DNA of 64,000 nucleotides from Postechiella sp039985655 (GTDB lineage Bacteria > Bacteroidota > Bacteroidia > Flavobacteriales > Flavobacteriaceae), in the NCBI GenBank assembly GCA_039985655.1, contig JBDWSF010000016.1, positions 1 to 64,000 on the forward strand, given 5' to 3'. The notes beneath the pieces are model-generated. The model searched no databases, was not told the origin of the DNA, and was given only the letters and a program-made list of their open reading frames with translations. A program made the position numbers and the translations under genes. Below are positions 63,478-64,000 of this stretch, piece after piece (within the stretch, counting starts at the first letter, position 1; each line of letters starts with the position of its first letter).

Positions 63478-64000
63478 ATGGCTTTAAAGAATAAGAGATT
63501 TGAAGTGATGCAGTTTTTAGAAAAGGACATCGATGCATTGGTTGAAAAATATTTAATTCCAGTTGAAAAGATTTGGCAACCCACAGATTTTTTACCAGAT
63601 TCTGAGGCTAATACGGATGCTTTTTTTGAAGAAGTAAAAGAAATTAGAGAATTAGCTAAAGATTTACCTTATGATTTTTGGGTGGTTTTAGTTGGTGACA
63701 TGATTACCGAAGAAGCGTTACCGACTTACGAATCGTGGTTAATGGACGTTGAGGGTGTAGACCAAGTAAATGGAGCAAACGGATGGTCTAAATGGGTACG
63801 CCAATGGACAGCAGAAGAGAACAGACATGGCGATGTGCTTAACAAGTACTTATATCTTTCTGGTCGTGTAAACATGAAAGAGATTGAAATTACGACACAA
63901 CATTTAATCGCTGATGGTTTTGATATTGGAACCGATAGAGACCCGTATAAAAACTTTGTATACACTAGTTTTCAAGAATTAGCAACTTATGTTTCTCATA
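63478..64000 (+). CDS. Acyl-ACP desaturase (partial, runs off the right edge)
   Basis: The first 174 codons are present. Soluble di-iron desaturase family (FA_desaturase_2): start 'LEKDIDALVEKYLIPVEKIW', 'PTDFLPDSEA', 'LVGDMITEEALPTYESWL' (first iron-ligand Glu) and 'WTAEENRHGDVLNKYLYLSG' (EExxH). The family adds a double bond to acyl-ACP chains, usually delta-9. The remaining iron ligands lie beyond the window. Eleven bases after the acyltransferase, so probably the same operon. Confidence 0.92.
   Translation, partial: MALKNKRFEVMQFLEKDIDALVEKYLIPVEKIWQPTDFLPDSEANTDAFFEEVKEIRELAKDLPYDFWVVLVGDMITEEALPTYESWLMDVEGVDQVNGANGWSKWVRQWTAEENRHGDVLNKYLYLSGRVNMKEIEITTQHLIADGFDIGTDRDPYKNFVYTSFQELATYVSH

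Overview
The window looks like chromosomal DNA of a carbohydrate-degrading, probably marine, flavobacterium (Bacteroidota, Flavobacteriaceae). The evidence is low GC, promoters with a TAnnTTTG -10 box and few Shine-Dalgarno sites, a hybrid two-component regulator next to a SusC/SusD pair, several proteins with type IX secretion (T9SS) C-terminal sorting domains, paired RHS/YD-repeat genes, many lipoproteins, and tRNA genes without an encoded CCA. All identifications come from reading motifs; no database search was run.

Layout. 1-3.7 kb: the start of an RHS/DUF6443 protein and its large RHS partner (minus strand). 4.4-10.9 kb: tRNA-Gln, a DUF2723 multi-spanning membrane protein (TMEM260-like glycosyltransferase family), a polysaccharide deacetylase, the prs-rplY operon and tRNA-Leu. 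11.3-15.7 kb: a membrane-tethered LuxR-type regulator, a pair of overlapping DNA palindromes, and a second DUF2723 paralogue. 15.9-32.6 kb: a polysaccharide utilisation locus consisting of a one-protein hybrid two-component system (HTCS), a 32-residue candidate membrane microprotein, SusC, SusD, a terminator hairpin, a VCBS/ASPIC lipoprotein, and, on the other strand, a GH3 glycosidase and a formylglycine-generating-enzyme-like lipoprotein. 32.7-45.9 kb: mostly housekeeping (yicC-gmk-nadD, hemH-hemJ, pheS, metG, an exported S66 carboxypeptidase), plus small hypotheticals and an IS110 transposase remnant. 46.3-57.1 kb: a surface-polysaccharide cluster with a SASA/CBM96-like T9SS protein whose esterase domain seems to lack its catalytic residues, a short truncated relative of it, and two tandem paralogous five-bladed-propeller (GH43-like) T9SS proteins, the second carrying six HYR repeats. 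57.4-64 kb: an unknown exported protein with a beta-barrel partner, lipoproteins, a TerB-DnaJ protein, a bacilliredoxin, an acyltransferase and the start of an acyl-ACP desaturase.

How the genes may work together. The HTCS would sense a periplasmic oligosaccharide and turn on SusC/SusD import and the nearby glycosidase. The T9SS cluster at 46-57 kb would place binding and hydrolytic modules on the cell surface. The target polysaccharide cannot be read from the sequence.

The intergenic DNA is unusually rich in small dispersed repeats: two copies of a short element with GAGGCTGTCTAAAAAGT ends (one disrupted by a nested repeat), another 158-bp element with 19-bp perfect inverted ends, and 'TGAGCTTGTCGAA' arms, one of which is inserted in frame inside metG. 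Several spurious TTG starts of long reading frames fall inside TAnnTTTG promoter boxes, so those starts were moved to the downstream ATG.
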